Positions 1-8,191 of a stretch of DNA of 15,809 nt are shown piece after piece. The position numbers were made by a program, and so were the translations under genes. The notes beneath the pieces are model-generated. The model was given only the letters and a program-made list of their open reading frames with translations, was not told the DNA's origin and made no database searches. The stretch's first letter is position 1. Each line of letters starts with the position of its first letter. Location: the NCBI GenBank assembly GCA_020426085.1, contig JAGQQP010000032.1, positions 1-15,809 on the forward strand, written 5' to 3'. This DNA comes from Planctomycetaceae bacterium (GTDB taxonomy: Bacteria > Planctomycetota > Planctomycetia > Planctomycetales > Planctomycetaceae).

Positions 1-1373
1 CAGCGGAAGCAGGAAAACCGGGAACGGAAGAAAAACCGGCAGAGAAACCGGTAGCGGCTCCTGCGAAAACAGAAACACCTGCCAAGCCAGAGTCACCAGC
101 GAAACCCAAGGCTGATACTAAACCCGAGCCGGAATCAAAACCCGAACCCAAAACGGAAAAGAAAGAAGAGTCAAGTGCGCTGGATTCTGAGTCAACGGTA
201 TTCGTTTCTCTGTTAGATGAAAAACCAGCCAACACTCCCGTTGTCGCTCCCAAACCGGGCGATGATACAGGGAAAGCAAAACCAGAACCTGCGACAACAA
301 CTCCCCCTCCGCTGGAACCGTATCGTCCGCTGAATGATGATTTGAAAAGCGAAATCCGCGATCAGCTGTTACGGGAACGCACACTGGAGTTAATGAAAGA
401 TAAAATTTCTGACGCAGTGATGTTCATGAATGAACTCAGCGACAAAATCACCAACCCGGAAGAAGGTGCTACTCCGCCAACTCCAGAAGAAGAAACCAAG
501 GCTTTGAAAGCGTATGCTGCCAAAAATCAGTTGATTTACAACGTCACTCCCATGATGTCCGCTCAGGAGATGTCAGAATCGGAGAAATACCCGCTGGGTA
601 CCGCCAAAGAACCCACCATCAATCAGTTTGCGGCACAACCACGGTCTGTCATCGAACAGCTGTTTGAGACTCCCGTTAATCTGATCTATATCCCTTACGA
701 AGCAGAAGACTCCTTCTCCAGCGGATTACTCTGCTACTGGAAGGTCAAACATGTCGATGCCGTCATTCCTAAATTTGATGATCCAGAAATTGATCAGCAG
801 ATCACGGAACAGTTAAAGCTGGAAAAAGCCCGCCCCCTGGCTCAGAAGCGGGGAGAAGAACTGAAAAAGCTGATCAGCGGCGACAAAGAAATGACAGCTG
901 CGATCGAAGGTCAGACGATTACAGGCAAGAAGGAAGGGACCGAACTGTCCACAACGACAACCGAATCGTTCAGCTGGATGCGGACCTCAACCGCCAATGC
1001 CAGCAACCCGTTTTCCATGCCCCGCCCTGAACTGTCGAGCATTTCTGCAGTGGAAGGTGCCGGAAATGAATTCATGGAACAGGTCTTTGATAACCTGGAC
1101 GAGGGAGAGGTCGGCGTCATAATGAATGCCGACAAATCAATCTGTTATGTCGTGAAAGTCATTAATCGTATTCCCTCCACACCAGGTGGATTGACTGCCA
1201 TGTACCAGGAATTTCTGAAGGAAGACATGTTCTTCTTCTTCTCTCCTTATCTGCCAATGGCCCAGATGGAACAGCAGCAGACGAACTACGAATGGAGCCA
1301 GGAACTGGAAGCAAAGTACCAGGTTGAAAAGTACTTTCAGCAGGTCGAAGGCCCTGAAGTAGTTGCTGAGTAA
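1..1373 (+). CDS. PpiD/SurA-like extracytoplasmic chaperone-type protein (5' end missing)
   Basis: The reading frame (codons in phase with position 3) is open from the window edge to a TAA at 1371-1373, so at least 456 C-terminal residues are present and the start lies upstream. A TTG at 342 is only an internal Leu codon. The first ~110 visible residues are a low-complexity Pro/Lys/Glu/Ala linker. The rest is a charged, helix-rich region. The segment around 732-870 (CYWKVKHVDAVIPKF, then an amphipathic helix rich in KARPLAQKRGEELKKL) and the segment around 1083-1160 (LDEGEVGVI followed by YVVKV) resemble the pattern of the parvulin/PpiD and SurA families, where a strand with 'Y-x-V-x-V' follows 'GEVgpvi'. 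I infer a periplasmic folding factor or an inactive relative. No catalytic parvulin core can be confirmed in the visible part. It ends in a strong terminator, so it is transcriptionally separate from the ABC genes downstream. Confidence 0.75.
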   Translation, partial: AEAGKPGTEEKPAEKPVAAPAKTETPAKPESPAKPKADTKPEPESKPEPKTEKKEESSALDSESTVFVSLLDEKPANTPVVAPKPGDDTGKAKPEPATTTPPPLEPYRPLNDDLKSEIRDQLLRERTLELMKDKISDAVMFMNELSDKITNPEEGATPPTPEEETKALKAYAAKNQLIYNVTPMMSAQEMSESEKYPLGTAKEPTINQFAAQPRSVIEQLFETPVNLIYIPYEAEDSFSSGLLCYWKVKHVDAVIPKFDDPEIDQQITEQLKLEKARPLAQKRGEELKKLISGDKEMTAAIEGQTITGKKEGTELSTTTTESFSWMRTSTANASNPFSMPRPELSSISAVEGAGNEFMEQVFDNLDEGEVGVIMNADKSICYVVKVINRIPSTPGGLTAMYQEFLKEDMFFFFSPYLPMAQMEQQQTNYEWSQELEAKYQVEKYFQQVEGPEVVAE

Positions 1374-1397
1374 TTAAGATTGTGTTTTGAAAAATTG

Positions 1398-1436
1398 AAA
1401 TCGGTTGTACCCGGATCTGGTACAACCGATTTTTTA
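1398..1436 (+). terminator. Rho-independent terminator
   Basis: A perfect 14-bp stem (1398-1411 with 1419-1432) has a 7-nt loop (cggatct) and runs into TTTTTATT. It lies 25 bp after the stop codon of the PpiD-like gene. This is one of the clearest terminators in the window and isolates that gene from the ABC cassette. Confidence 0.9.
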
Positions 1437-1497
1437 TTGCCCGAGAGGATGCTGTCTGATTTTTAACTGATCCGGTAAAAAAATTCAGAAACCGGGT

Positions 1498-1740
1498 TCA
1501 AAAAGGCTGGACATCACGAATTTTGGGGATTATTTCTATAGAATCAGGCAGGGATATTTCCCCGTCAGTACGACCGGATTCCAGGTGCCAGGCTGAAATG
1601 GGATAAGATCCATGTAAGTCAAAACGTACTCTCCCCCTTTGTTGTGTTTTTAACAGTTTCCAGTTAAAAATGGTCAAGTCATCCAACTGCCGGCTGACTT
1701 CTCTCGTAAAAAGATTTGTGCGAGGCCGCTGGCAGACCAT
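1498..1740 (-). CDS. Possible small hypothetical protein (80 aa)
   Basis: An ATG at 1740 opens an 80-codon minus-strand frame that ends at 1498. It occupies most of an otherwise empty intergenic region, so it is not the shadow of another gene. The predicted protein has no Cys-rich, membrane or signal region and resembles no family I know. No Shine-Dalgarno-like purine run precedes the ATG at a usual distance. The sequence context is more AT-rich than in neighbouring genes. It may equally be a chance ORF in regulatory DNA. Confidence 0.25.
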   Translation of the reverse strand: MVCQRPRTNLFTREVSRQLDDLTIFNWKLLKTQQRGRVRFDLHGSYPISAWHLESGRTDGEISLPDSIEIIPKIRDVQPF

Positions 1741-1801
1741 ATACTTACAGTCTTTTCTGTTGAATCAACCCACGAGATAATTCATCGGGAGTATTATTGT
1801 A

Positions 1802-2569
1802 ATGTCGGAACAGGTTCAGCAATCTCCTGCAGAGCAGTCTGAAACTTCGTCCCGGGAGAACATGATTGAAGCCATTGGATTGAGTAAATTCTATGGCCAG
1901 TTCGCCGCGACAAAAGATGTCACTTTTTCTGTCCCCCGCGGCCAGGTCGCTGCTTTCCTGGGTCCTAACGGTGCCGGCAAATCCACGACGATGAAGCTGC
2001 TCACCGGGTTTCTCTCTCCCAGTGAAGGCCAGGCGCGTGTCGGCGGATATGATGTGAGTACCCACCGGATCGAAGCCAGCCAGAAACTCGGATATCTGCC
2101 GGAAAACGGCCCGCTCTATGAAGAAATGACTCCCCAGGGCTTTCTGACTTATGCCGGAAGAGTGCGCGGCATGTCGACCGCGGAACTCAGAAATCGCCTG
2201 GAATTCGTTATGGACAAGTGCGACCTGAGCAGTGTGTGGAATAAACCAATCCGAAAACTCTCTCGTGGTTTTCGACAACGCGTGGGTATGGCGCAGGCGT
2301 TACTGCACGACCCTGACATTCTGATTCTGGACGAACCAACCAGCGGACTCGACCCGAATCAAAATCAGTCTGTACGCGATCTGATTCGCGACCTGGGTAA
2401 GACCAAGACGATTCTTCTTTCGACCCATATCCTGCAGGAAGTCAAAGCGGTTTGCAGCCGGGTGATCCTGATTAATCAGGGTTCTATTGTGTTTGATGGT
2501 TCTGTGAATGAACTGGGAAACAGCCAGGACGACATGGAAGCCAGTTTCCACAAAATGACACACGCGTAA
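1802..2569 (+). CDS. GldA-like ABC transporter ATP-binding protein
   Basis: A 255-residue ATPase that should power the permease encoded next to it. All ABC motifs are visible: Walker A GPNGAGKST (54-62), signature LSRGFRQRV (153-161), Walker B ILILDE (173-178), D-loop SGLD (181-184) and switch His209 in STHIL. The Q-loop position reads YLPEN (98-102), with Glu in place of the usual Gln. The same 'YLPE' reading is typical of the GldA subgroup and supports that assignment. The ATG at 1802 follows a GGGAG purine run with about 10 nt spacing. An internal ATG at 1862 begins the conserved domain, so the first 20 residues are a variable extension. It is followed after 60 bp by the GldF/GldG-like gene and then by a DUF4340 gene. 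That trio is known from Bacteroidetes gliding genes (gldA, gldFG) and from many non-gliding bacteria, so a gliding function here is not implied. Confidence 0.93.
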   Translation: MSEQVQQSPAEQSETSSRENMIEAIGLSKFYGQFAATKDVTFSVPRGQVAAFLGPNGAGKSTTMKLLTGFLSPSEGQARVGGYDVSTHRIEASQKLGYLPENGPLYEEMTPQGFLTYAGRVRGMSTAELRNRLEFVMDKCDLSSVWNKPIRKLSRGFRQRVGMAQALLHDPDILILDEPTSGLDPNQNQSVRDLIRDLGKTKTILLSTHILQEVKAVCSRVILINQGSIVFDGSVNELGNSQDDMEASFHKMTHA

Positions 2570-2629
2570 TTTTTCTTTTACCGACCAATTTATAGTTTCA
2601 GATAAAGCTGACGTAAGGACCCTTCTGTT

Positions 2630-5278
2630 ATGTTGCGGAACAACGTTGTATTGGCCGTATTCAAGCGAAACGTACAGAGTTACTTTTCCGGAGTGCTGGG
2701 ATATCTGTTTATCGTCGTGTTCGTGGTAGCCGGCGCATTTGCAGCATTTAACCAGCAGTTCTTCGCGAATAATCAGGCAAACCTCGACCAGTTGAGCCTG
2801 TGGTACCCGCTGCTGCTGCTGTTCATTATCCCTGCCATCACCATGGGGGTCTGGGCCGATGAGAAAAAAATGGGCACAGACGAACTGCTTTTCACCCTGC
2901 CCGCTTCCGATCTGGAAATCCTGCTGGGAAAATTCTTCGCTGTGCTCGCCGTCTATACGATCGCGCTGCTGTTTTCCGTGACGCACGTTTTTGTGCTCTG
3001 GAAGATCGGCAATCCCGATATGGGTCTGATGTTTACCACTTACTTTGGATACTGGCTGGCAGGCGCATCGCTGCTGGCGGCTGGCATGTTTGCCTCGGCA
3101 CTCACCAGCAGTACTACAGTCGCGTTTGTGCTGGGAACCGTCATCTGTGCCATTCCCATTTTTATCGGCCAGATTGCGCCTTCCAGTAACCTGGTTCAGG
3201 GACTGAGCCTGGTCGAGCAGTTCCAGGATTTCAGCACAGGGGTCATTCCCCTCGGCGCGGTTCTCTATTTTGTTTCGCTGGCCGTGATGATGCTGTACCT
3301 GAACCGTATCCTGATTACACGCAGGCACTGGAGTTCGCAACAGCAGAATTCCATGGGACTGCAGTATCTGATCCGTACCGTCTCACTGGCGGTGATTCTG
3401 ATCAGTGTGAATGTCATCGTCTCCTACGGCAGCAGCCGCATGGATATGACGGGCGAAAAAGTTTTCAGCCTGTCGCAGACCACAAAAGACCTGCTCACCA
3501 AGATTGATGAAAAAAATCCGATTACCATCGAAGCCTTCATCAGCCCGGAAGTCTCACGCGAATACGTTCCCATCCGCAAACGACTGATTGGTCTGCTGCG
3601 GGAGTACAACCAGCTGGGCGGCAAACGACTTCAGGTGCGGTTCGTCGATGTTGAGCCTTTCAGTAAAGCGGAAGAAGAAGCCCGCCTGCTGAATATTTCG
3701 CCTCAACAGGTCCAGACCGAACGCGGCGGTCGTGCGTTTGTCGATACCATTTTCATGGGAGCCGTCGTCAAAAGCGGCACCGATGAAGTAGTGATCCCGT
3801 TCTTCAACGTGGGCACACCGATTGAATATGAACTCACGCGTTCCATCCGTACCGTTTCAAAAGATGAACGGCTGACCGTCGGCATTCTCAACACCGATGC
3901 CAGTATCTTTGGCGGCCTGAATATGGGTATGGGGGGCAACCAGCCGCCGTGGCTGATCGTCAGTGAGCTCAAGAAACAATACAAAGTCGAGCAGGTCTCA
4001 CCCGATTCTCCAATCAGCGATACTGCTTACGATGTCCTGATCGCTGTACTGCCTTCTTCATTAACGGAACCGCAGTTAAACAATCTTGTTGAATACGTCA
4101 AAAAAGGGAAACCGACGCTGATCTGTGATGACCCGCTGCCCGTCTATGGCGGGGGACGCGGTATTCAGAATGCACCGCGCATGCCCAAGCCCAGTCCGGG
4201 AGGAGGCATGTTCGGGATGCAGCAGCCACCCTCAACCCCCAAAGCGGATCAGGGTCGATTAACACCCCTGTTGAGCCTGCTGCAGATTGCCTGGGACAAC
4301 GGTCAGGTTGTGTTTGACTATTTCAACCCGCATCCGGAATTTGCCGAAGTTGTGCGTCCCGAACTGATTTTCATCAGTCCGAAAAACGGCGTCAAAGGCG
4401 CTTTCAGCAATAACAGTAATATCACCAGCGGGCTGCAGGAAATCCTGACATTCTTCCCGGGTAATATTCGTCCGCGATCAGATTCCACATTGAACTTCGA
4501 ACCCCTGCTGAGAACCGGGCTCAACTCGGGTCTGTTATCCTGGGGCCAGATCACCAGCCCATTCTTTAATTCCGTCCGTATCGCGCAGGATCCGCCTCGT
4601 CTGATCGACGACGATTCGCACGTACTGGCGGCACACATTACTTCCACCGATAAGTCACCGGTAAAGAACATCAATGTCATCTTCGTGGCGGATGCCGACC
4701 TGATTTCAGATGAACTGTTCAATATCCGGGAACGTCAGGCCTTCGGTTTGAAAATTGATAACGTGACCTTTTTATTGAACTGTGTCGACCAGCTGGCCGG
4801 CGATGATTCCTATATCAAACTGCGCAAACGCCGCTCCAAACTTCGCACGCTGACTCTTGTTGAACGCGAAACCTCGGTCTTCGTGAAAGAACGAAATGCA
4901 GAACGGGAAAAAGCGACGGAAACTGCAGACGAAAAACTGAAAGAAGCCCGCGATCGCCTGAAAGCGGAACGCGATAAAATCATTAAGGACACCACCATCG
5001 ACGGAAATACCAAACAGCAGATGCTGCGGATGGCTGAGGAAAATGAGAGCCGGCGGCTGGAAGTCGATGAAGCCAATATCGAACGTGAAAAACAGCGCCA
5101 GATTGAAAAAATCAAAGCGCAGACGGAACGACAGATTCGAACCATCGAAGACCGCATCCGCTGGTATGCAATCCTCTTCCCTCCGTTTCCGGCGATATTG
5201 CTGGGAATCTGCTTCCTGTTTTTCAGAATGAAAAATGAAAACCAGAATATTTCTCCCGACCGGAGACTGAAAAAATAA
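2630..5278 (+). CDS. Fused ABC-2 permease (GldF-like) and GldG-like extracytoplasmic protein
   Basis: An 882-residue fusion. Residues 1 to ~230 form an ABC-2 permease with six predicted membrane spans (near 23-41, 58-75, 101-125, 137-157, 161-183, 208-226) and the cytoplasmic 'WADEKKMGTDELLFTLP' segment (75-91) typical of GldF/NosY-type permeases. A further span (~247-266) leads into a large extracytoplasmic domain (~270-740) that matches the GldG/ABC_transp_aux pattern, for example FSLSQTTKDLL (279-289) and EYELTRSIRTV (399-409). A Pro/Gly/Met-rich loop lies at ~505-540. Residues ~745-845 are a highly charged Arg/Glu/Lys coiled coil, followed by a final span (~846-866) and a short basic tail. 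In Bacteroidetes, gldF and gldG are separate genes; here they are one. The start ATG at 2630 has AAGGA at 2615-2619. The substrate is unknown. It lies between its ATPase and a DUF4340 gene, with no terminator in between. Confidence 0.9.
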   Translation: MLRNNVVLAVFKRNVQSYFSGVLGYLFIVVFVVAGAFAAFNQQFFANNQANLDQLSLWYPLLLLFIIPAITMGVWADEKKMGTDELLFTLPASDLEILLGKFFAVLAVYTIALLFSVTHVFVLWKIGNPDMGLMFTTYFGYWLAGASLLAAGMFASALTSSTTVAFVLGTVICAIPIFIGQIAPSSNLVQGLSLVEQFQDFSTGVIPLGAVLYFVSLAVMMLYLNRILITRRHWSSQQQNSMGLQYLIRTVSLAVILISVNVIVSYGSSRMDMTGEKVFSLSQTTKDLLTKIDEKNPITIEAFISPEVSREYVPIRKRLIGLLREYNQLGGKRLQVRFVDVEPFSKAEEEARLLNISPQQVQTERGGRAFVDTIFMGAVVKSGTDEVVIPFFNVGTPIEYELTRSIRTVSKDERLTVGILNTDASIFGGLNMGMGGNQPPWLIVSELKKQYKVEQVSPDSPISDTAYDVLIAVLPSSLTEPQLNNLVEYVKKGKPTLICDDPLPVYGGGRGIQNAPRMPKPSPGGGMFGMQQPPSTPKADQGRLTPLLSLLQIAWDNGQVVFDYFNPHPEFAEVVRPELIFISPKNGVKGAFSNNSNITSGLQEILTFFPGNIRPRSDSTLNFEPLLRTGLNSGLLSWGQITSPFFNSVRIAQDPPRLIDDDSHVLAAHITSTDKSPVKNINVIFVADADLISDELFNIRERQAFGLKIDNVTFLLNCVDQLAGDDSYIKLRKRRSKLRTLTLVERETSVFVKERNAEREKATETADEKLKEARDRLKAERDKIIKDTTIDGNTKQQMLRMAEENESRRLEVDEANIEREKQRQIEKIKAQTERQIRTIEDRIRWYAILFPPFPAILLGICFLFFRMKNENQNISPDRRLKK

Positions 5279-5362
5279 CGCATGCCTGTCGTGCAGAAAT
5301 CAGGTCAGGAAACAAACTCAGAATTCCATTAACTCACTGTTTAATAAGTAAAATCGTTTGCC

Positions 5363-7225
5363 ATGAATGAAACGACCAGAACACTGACATTTGCAGGTAT
5401 CGCAGCGGTTGCTTTAGTCGCCGCCTATTTCACCGATCGTGCTTCACAGCCGGTGCAACTGACCGGTTATGAAAATGTAGGTAAAGAATTCTATCCCGAT
5501 TTTACAGACCCGACACAAGCCAGATCGCTGCGCGTCGTGAGCTACAATGAAGATCTGGCAACGTTGAAAGTCTTCAATGTGGAATACAAAAACGGTTCCT
5601 GGATCATCCCCTCGCATCACGACTACCCGGCGGATGCGGAAGACGAACTGGCGGAAACCGCAACCTCACTGGTGGGCGTGGTGCGCGGTGCCCTGGAGAG
5701 TCGTCGCAAGAGTGATCACGAACGCTTCGGCGTGATTGATCCCCTCGATGATTCGAACACCAACCTGAAGGGCCGCGGACAGCGACTGACGCTTTCGAAA
5801 GAAGGTGGCGCCCCTCTGGTAGACTTCATCGTCGGAAAGAAAGTTCCCGACCAGGCTGATCAATATTATGTCCGCAAAGTCGATGAAGACGCCGTCTATC
5901 GTACGAAACTGAATGTCGATCTTTCGTCCGAATTCTCTGACTGGATCGAACCCGATATCCTGAAAGTCGACCGCGATCGACTGGTGGAAATTCTGATCAG
6001 CCACTATTCGATTGATGAAGCACAACAGAAAATCGTTTACGAAAGTGACAAACGAGAAGAAAACGTGACGGTGCTCACACGCAAAAATTCAACAACCCCC
6101 TGGGAGATGCAGGGGCTGGATACTGCGACACAAAAGCTGAACACCGCCGACGTCAACCAGCTGGTGAATACCCTGACGGACCTGAAACTGCAGGGGATCC
6201 GCCCCAAGTCGAGTGATCTCGCAGCGGGGCTGAAAGAATCGGGATCTTTAAAACCTAAGACCCAGCTCGATCTGTTCGATCTGCAGAGTCGAGGTTTTGT
6301 TCTGGCACGAGGCCCCTCGGGAACTCCTCAGCTGGCTTCCAATGAAGGTGAAGTGGTTCTGGCTACCAATCAGGGGGTCGTGTACTCCCTGTACTTCGGC
6401 GAAATCTTCACAGGCAGCACACTCGACATCGAAGTTGGTAACAGTAACGAAAAGAATGACAAAAAATCAGACGCGAAAGAGAAGAAAGAAAGTGACAAAA
6501 CCGACGATAAGAAATCGCCGGAAAAAGAAAAGTCAGAGAATGGGAACGACAGTGCGTTGAAAACCAGCCGTTACCTGTTGGTGACCGTCTCATTCGATCC
6601 CTCCTTCCTCGGCGACCCTCCGCAAAAACCGGAAGCGCCCGAAAAACCAGCCGGGCTGAAAGACAAACCGGAAACAGACAAAGCCGATCAGGATAAAAAA
6701 GAGGCTGACAAAAAAGAGGACAAGGCAGACGAGAAACCGACTCCCGAAGCCGCTTACGAAAAAGCCATGAAAGCCTATGAGTCTCAGCTGAAAACGTATG
6801 AACGAAAGCTGAAGGAATACGATGACAAGGTGGTCAAAGGGAATGAACTGGCTCAAGAACTCAACAAGCGTTTTGCTGACTGGTACTATGTCATTTCTGC
6901 AAACAGCTTCGAAGCTTTGAAATTGAAACGCAAAGCATTGGTAGAACCGGTCGAAAAACCGGAAGGTGATGCAGCGAAGGCTGGCGCTGCAGCGCCACCC
7001 ACTGGATTCCCGTCGTTTCCCCCAACAGGGAATAAACCGTCTCCTGCGCCTGCTGAAAAACCGGCTCCTGCGAAGCCAGAACCCAAAAAACCTGAGACTG
7101 GCAAAACGGAGAAAGCTGCTGAGGCTGCAAAAAAACCCGCGACCGAAAAACCAGACAGCAAACCTGAGGCTACCCCCAAAGAAACACCTCCACCGGAGAA
7201 GCCGGAACCCAAGCCCAAAAACTGA
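5363..7225 (+). CDS. DUF4340-family membrane-anchored protein with long charged tail
   Basis: A 620-residue protein and the third member of the GldA/GldFG-like unit, 84 bp after the permease gene. It has an N-terminal membrane anchor (~9-24). An extracytoplasmic region follows whose features fit DUF4340: the VEYKNGSWIIPSH strand pair (73-85), LVGVVRGALESRR (103-115), FGVIDP (122-127) and the C-terminal WYYVISANSFEALK (507-520). DUF4340 genes are commonly found next to GldG-type genes, which supports the call. Two long Lys/Glu/Asp-rich insertions (~360-398 and ~420-465) interrupt the core. A probable coiled coil (~463-500) follows the second insertion. The last ~90 residues are a Pro/Lys/Glu/Ala tail of the same style as in the first gene of the window. 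The ATG at 5363 has only a weak ribosome-binding site. The molecular role of DUF4340 is not established; a partner or tether for the ABC complex is my inference. Confidence 0.87.
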   Translation: MNETTRTLTFAGIAAVALVAAYFTDRASQPVQLTGYENVGKEFYPDFTDPTQARSLRVVSYNEDLATLKVFNVEYKNGSWIIPSHHDYPADAEDELAETATSLVGVVRGALESRRKSDHERFGVIDPLDDSNTNLKGRGQRLTLSKEGGAPLVDFIVGKKVPDQADQYYVRKVDEDAVYRTKLNVDLSSEFSDWIEPDILKVDRDRLVEILISHYSIDEAQQKIVYESDKREENVTVLTRKNSTTPWEMQGLDTATQKLNTADVNQLVNTLTDLKLQGIRPKSSDLAAGLKESGSLKPKTQLDLFDLQSRGFVLARGPSGTPQLASNEGEVVLATNQGVVYSLYFGEIFTGSTLDIEVGNSNEKNDKKSDAKEKKESDKTDDKKSPEKEKSENGNDSALKTSRYLLVTVSFDPSFLGDPPQKPEAPEKPAGLKDKPETDKADQDKKEADKKEDKADEKPTPEAAYEKAMKAYESQLKTYERKLKEYDDKVVKGNELAQELNKRFADWYYVISANSFEALKLKRKALVEPVEKPEGDAAKAGAAAPPTGFPSFPPTGNKPSPAPAEKPAPAKPEPKKPETGKTEKAAEAAKKPATEKPDSKPEATPKETPPPEKPEPKPKN

Positions 7226-7252
7226 TCATAAGACCACAGGCTGATCTTTCAG

Positions 7253-7310
7253 GCCAAAGCTGTGACAGATTTCCCATCAAATCTGCCTGCGGCTTTGGCT
7301 TTTTCTGTTT
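7253..7310 (+). terminator. Two-tier Rho-independent terminator
   Basis: The outer stem is gccaaagc (7253-7260) with gctttggc (7292-7299), followed by TTTTTCTGTTTT. Inside it lies a second hairpin, cagattt (7266-7272) with aaatctg (7279-7285), loop cccatc. It lies 27 bp after the DUF4340 stop codon and closes the three-gene ABC unit. Confidence 0.8.
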
Positions 7311-7588
7311 TCTGCGTCAATTCTGTTCCGGTTAGGTAAACTTTGCCGGCGATGTTCCAGTTATTCAGGTGATTCCGGTCGAATCAATCATAGAAGTTCC
7401 TCGCCTCACTCCGATAAAGCTTAATGAATGATTTATGACGATTTATCCTGAAATCAGGTAGTTCGCCACTTCGTACAGGCATTTCAGATTGCGCATTTAC
7501 TGCAACTGTCCTGCCTGAAATCAATCAAATGCGTTCAGATCAGTTGCTCACTCTTAACCGGGTCATCACGTTTTAATTACATAAGTTC

Positions 7589-7608
7589 AGTTGTCAGGGA
7601 CGACAACT
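7589..7608 (+). promoter_or_regulatory. 5'-leader hairpin before the thioredoxin-fold gene
   Basis: Inverted repeat agttgtc (7589-7595) and gacaact (7602-7608) with a 6-nt loop. It ends 10 nt before the AAGGAG ribosome-binding site at 7619-7624. It could be an operator or an mRNA hairpin. No U-tract follows, so it is not a terminator. Confidence 0.3.
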
Positions 7609-7618
7609 CAGACTTGTG

Positions 7619-7624
7619 AAGGAG
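7619..7624 (+). promoter_or_regulatory. Shine-Dalgarno AAGGAG that fixes the start at 7633
   Basis: A near-consensus ribosome-binding site lies 8 nt before the ATG at 7633. The same frame could be opened 14 codons earlier at 7591, but that start has no such site and would overlap the leader hairpin. Confidence 0.75.
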
Positions 7625-7632
7625 TCACAGAA

Positions 7633-8118
7633 ATGAAAAGACTTCCCAAATCCATTCAATGGGGCATTATTGGTTTTTCGATCGTTGCCCTGGTTGGCAT
7701 CTCAATTGAATTATCGAAAGCCGAGACCAAGAAAGCAGATGCGATCAACTGGCACGCTGATCTGGAATCCGCTCACAAGGCCTCACTCAAGAGCAACAAA
7801 CCTGTATTCATTGTATTTGACGCCAGCTGGTGCACCTACTGCCGTAAACTGGAAAAGGATACGCTTTCTGATCCACGGATGTCCCGCTATCTGAATCAGG
7901 CCTTCGAACCGGTACACCTCGATTTCGATAAAGACCGTAAGATTGCCGATGTCCTGGATGTCAAATCGATCCCCTGCACCGTGGTTTTGAGCTCAGAAGC
8001 TGATCTTCTGGCCCGTCAGGTCGGTTATGCCAAGGTTCCCCGCTATCATTCGATGCTGGAAAAAGCCCGCAAACTGCAGGCGGTCATTCACCATATCGAA
8101 TACTCAGACAGCCACTGA
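7633..8118 (+). CDS. Membrane-anchored thioredoxin-fold protein
   Basis: A 161-residue thioredoxin-like protein, probably facing the periplasm. An N-terminal hydrophobic helix (~10-27) forms an anchor or uncleaved signal. The thioredoxin-fold domain follows: the KPVFIVFDASWCTYCRKLE strand and active site (57-74) with redox pair Cys67/Cys70 (C-T-Y-C), then the IPCTVV loop containing the expected cis-Pro at 114. The spacing fits the 'thioredoxin_7'/DsbD-C-terminal-like subgroup, which acts as a disulfide reductase or isomerase. An extra Cys (115) directly follows the cis-Pro and is unusual. The start at 7633 is set by a strong Shine-Dalgarno. The gene for the acidic protein begins 73 bp downstream with no obvious terminator between them, so the two may be co-transcribed. 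The electron donor and substrates cannot be deduced. Confidence 0.88.
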   Translation: MKRLPKSIQWGIIGFSIVALVGISIELSKAETKKADAINWHADLESAHKASLKSNKPVFIVFDASWCTYCRKLEKDTLSDPRMSRYLNQAFEPVHLDFDKDRKIADVLDVKSIPCTVVLSSEADLLARQVGYAKVPRYHSMLEKARKLQAVIHHIEYSDSH

Positions 8119-8191
8119 TTTCCCTGAGATATAGGAATTCGGGACGGGCGCAAATCTTGAAAAAACTCTACGGAACGTGTACTTTGCGCAT

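Larger units (their letters stand above)
1374..1801. other. Intergenic region with terminator and a weak minus-strand ORF
   Basis: About 430 bp separate the PpiD-like gene from the ABC ATPase gene. The stretch holds the terminator at 1398-1436, an AT-rich inverted repeat (tttttaac at 1647-1654, gttaaaaa at 1663-1670, 8-nt spacer) and an 80-codon minus-strand ORF listed separately. The promoter of the ABC cassette should lie here, but I could not find a convincing -35/-10 pair. Confidence 0.6.
7226..7632. other. Intergenic region between the ABC unit and the thioredoxin-fold gene
   Basis: About 407 bp without a gene. It contains the terminator at 7253-7310, a short palindrome (cctgaaatcagg, 7448-7459) and a 7-bp hairpin (7589-7608) just before the ribosome-binding site of the next gene. 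A promoter for that gene must lie here, but no strong sigma-70-like pair is evident to the eye. Confidence 0.6.

Noticed and set aside
342..344. TTG as the start of the first gene
   Set aside because: The frame is open to the window edge and the upstream codons encode a plausible Pro/Lys/Glu linker; TTG is an internal Leu.
2300..3340. 346-codon antisense ORF on the minus strand
   Set aside because: It lies opposite the ABC ATPase and permease genes, which have full family signatures. Its Gln/His/Arg-rich product is a composition shadow.
1802..7225. Reading the cassette as proof of gliding motility
   Set aside because: GldA/GldFG/DUF4340-type genes occur widely in non-gliding bacteria, and no other gld or spr genes are in the window.
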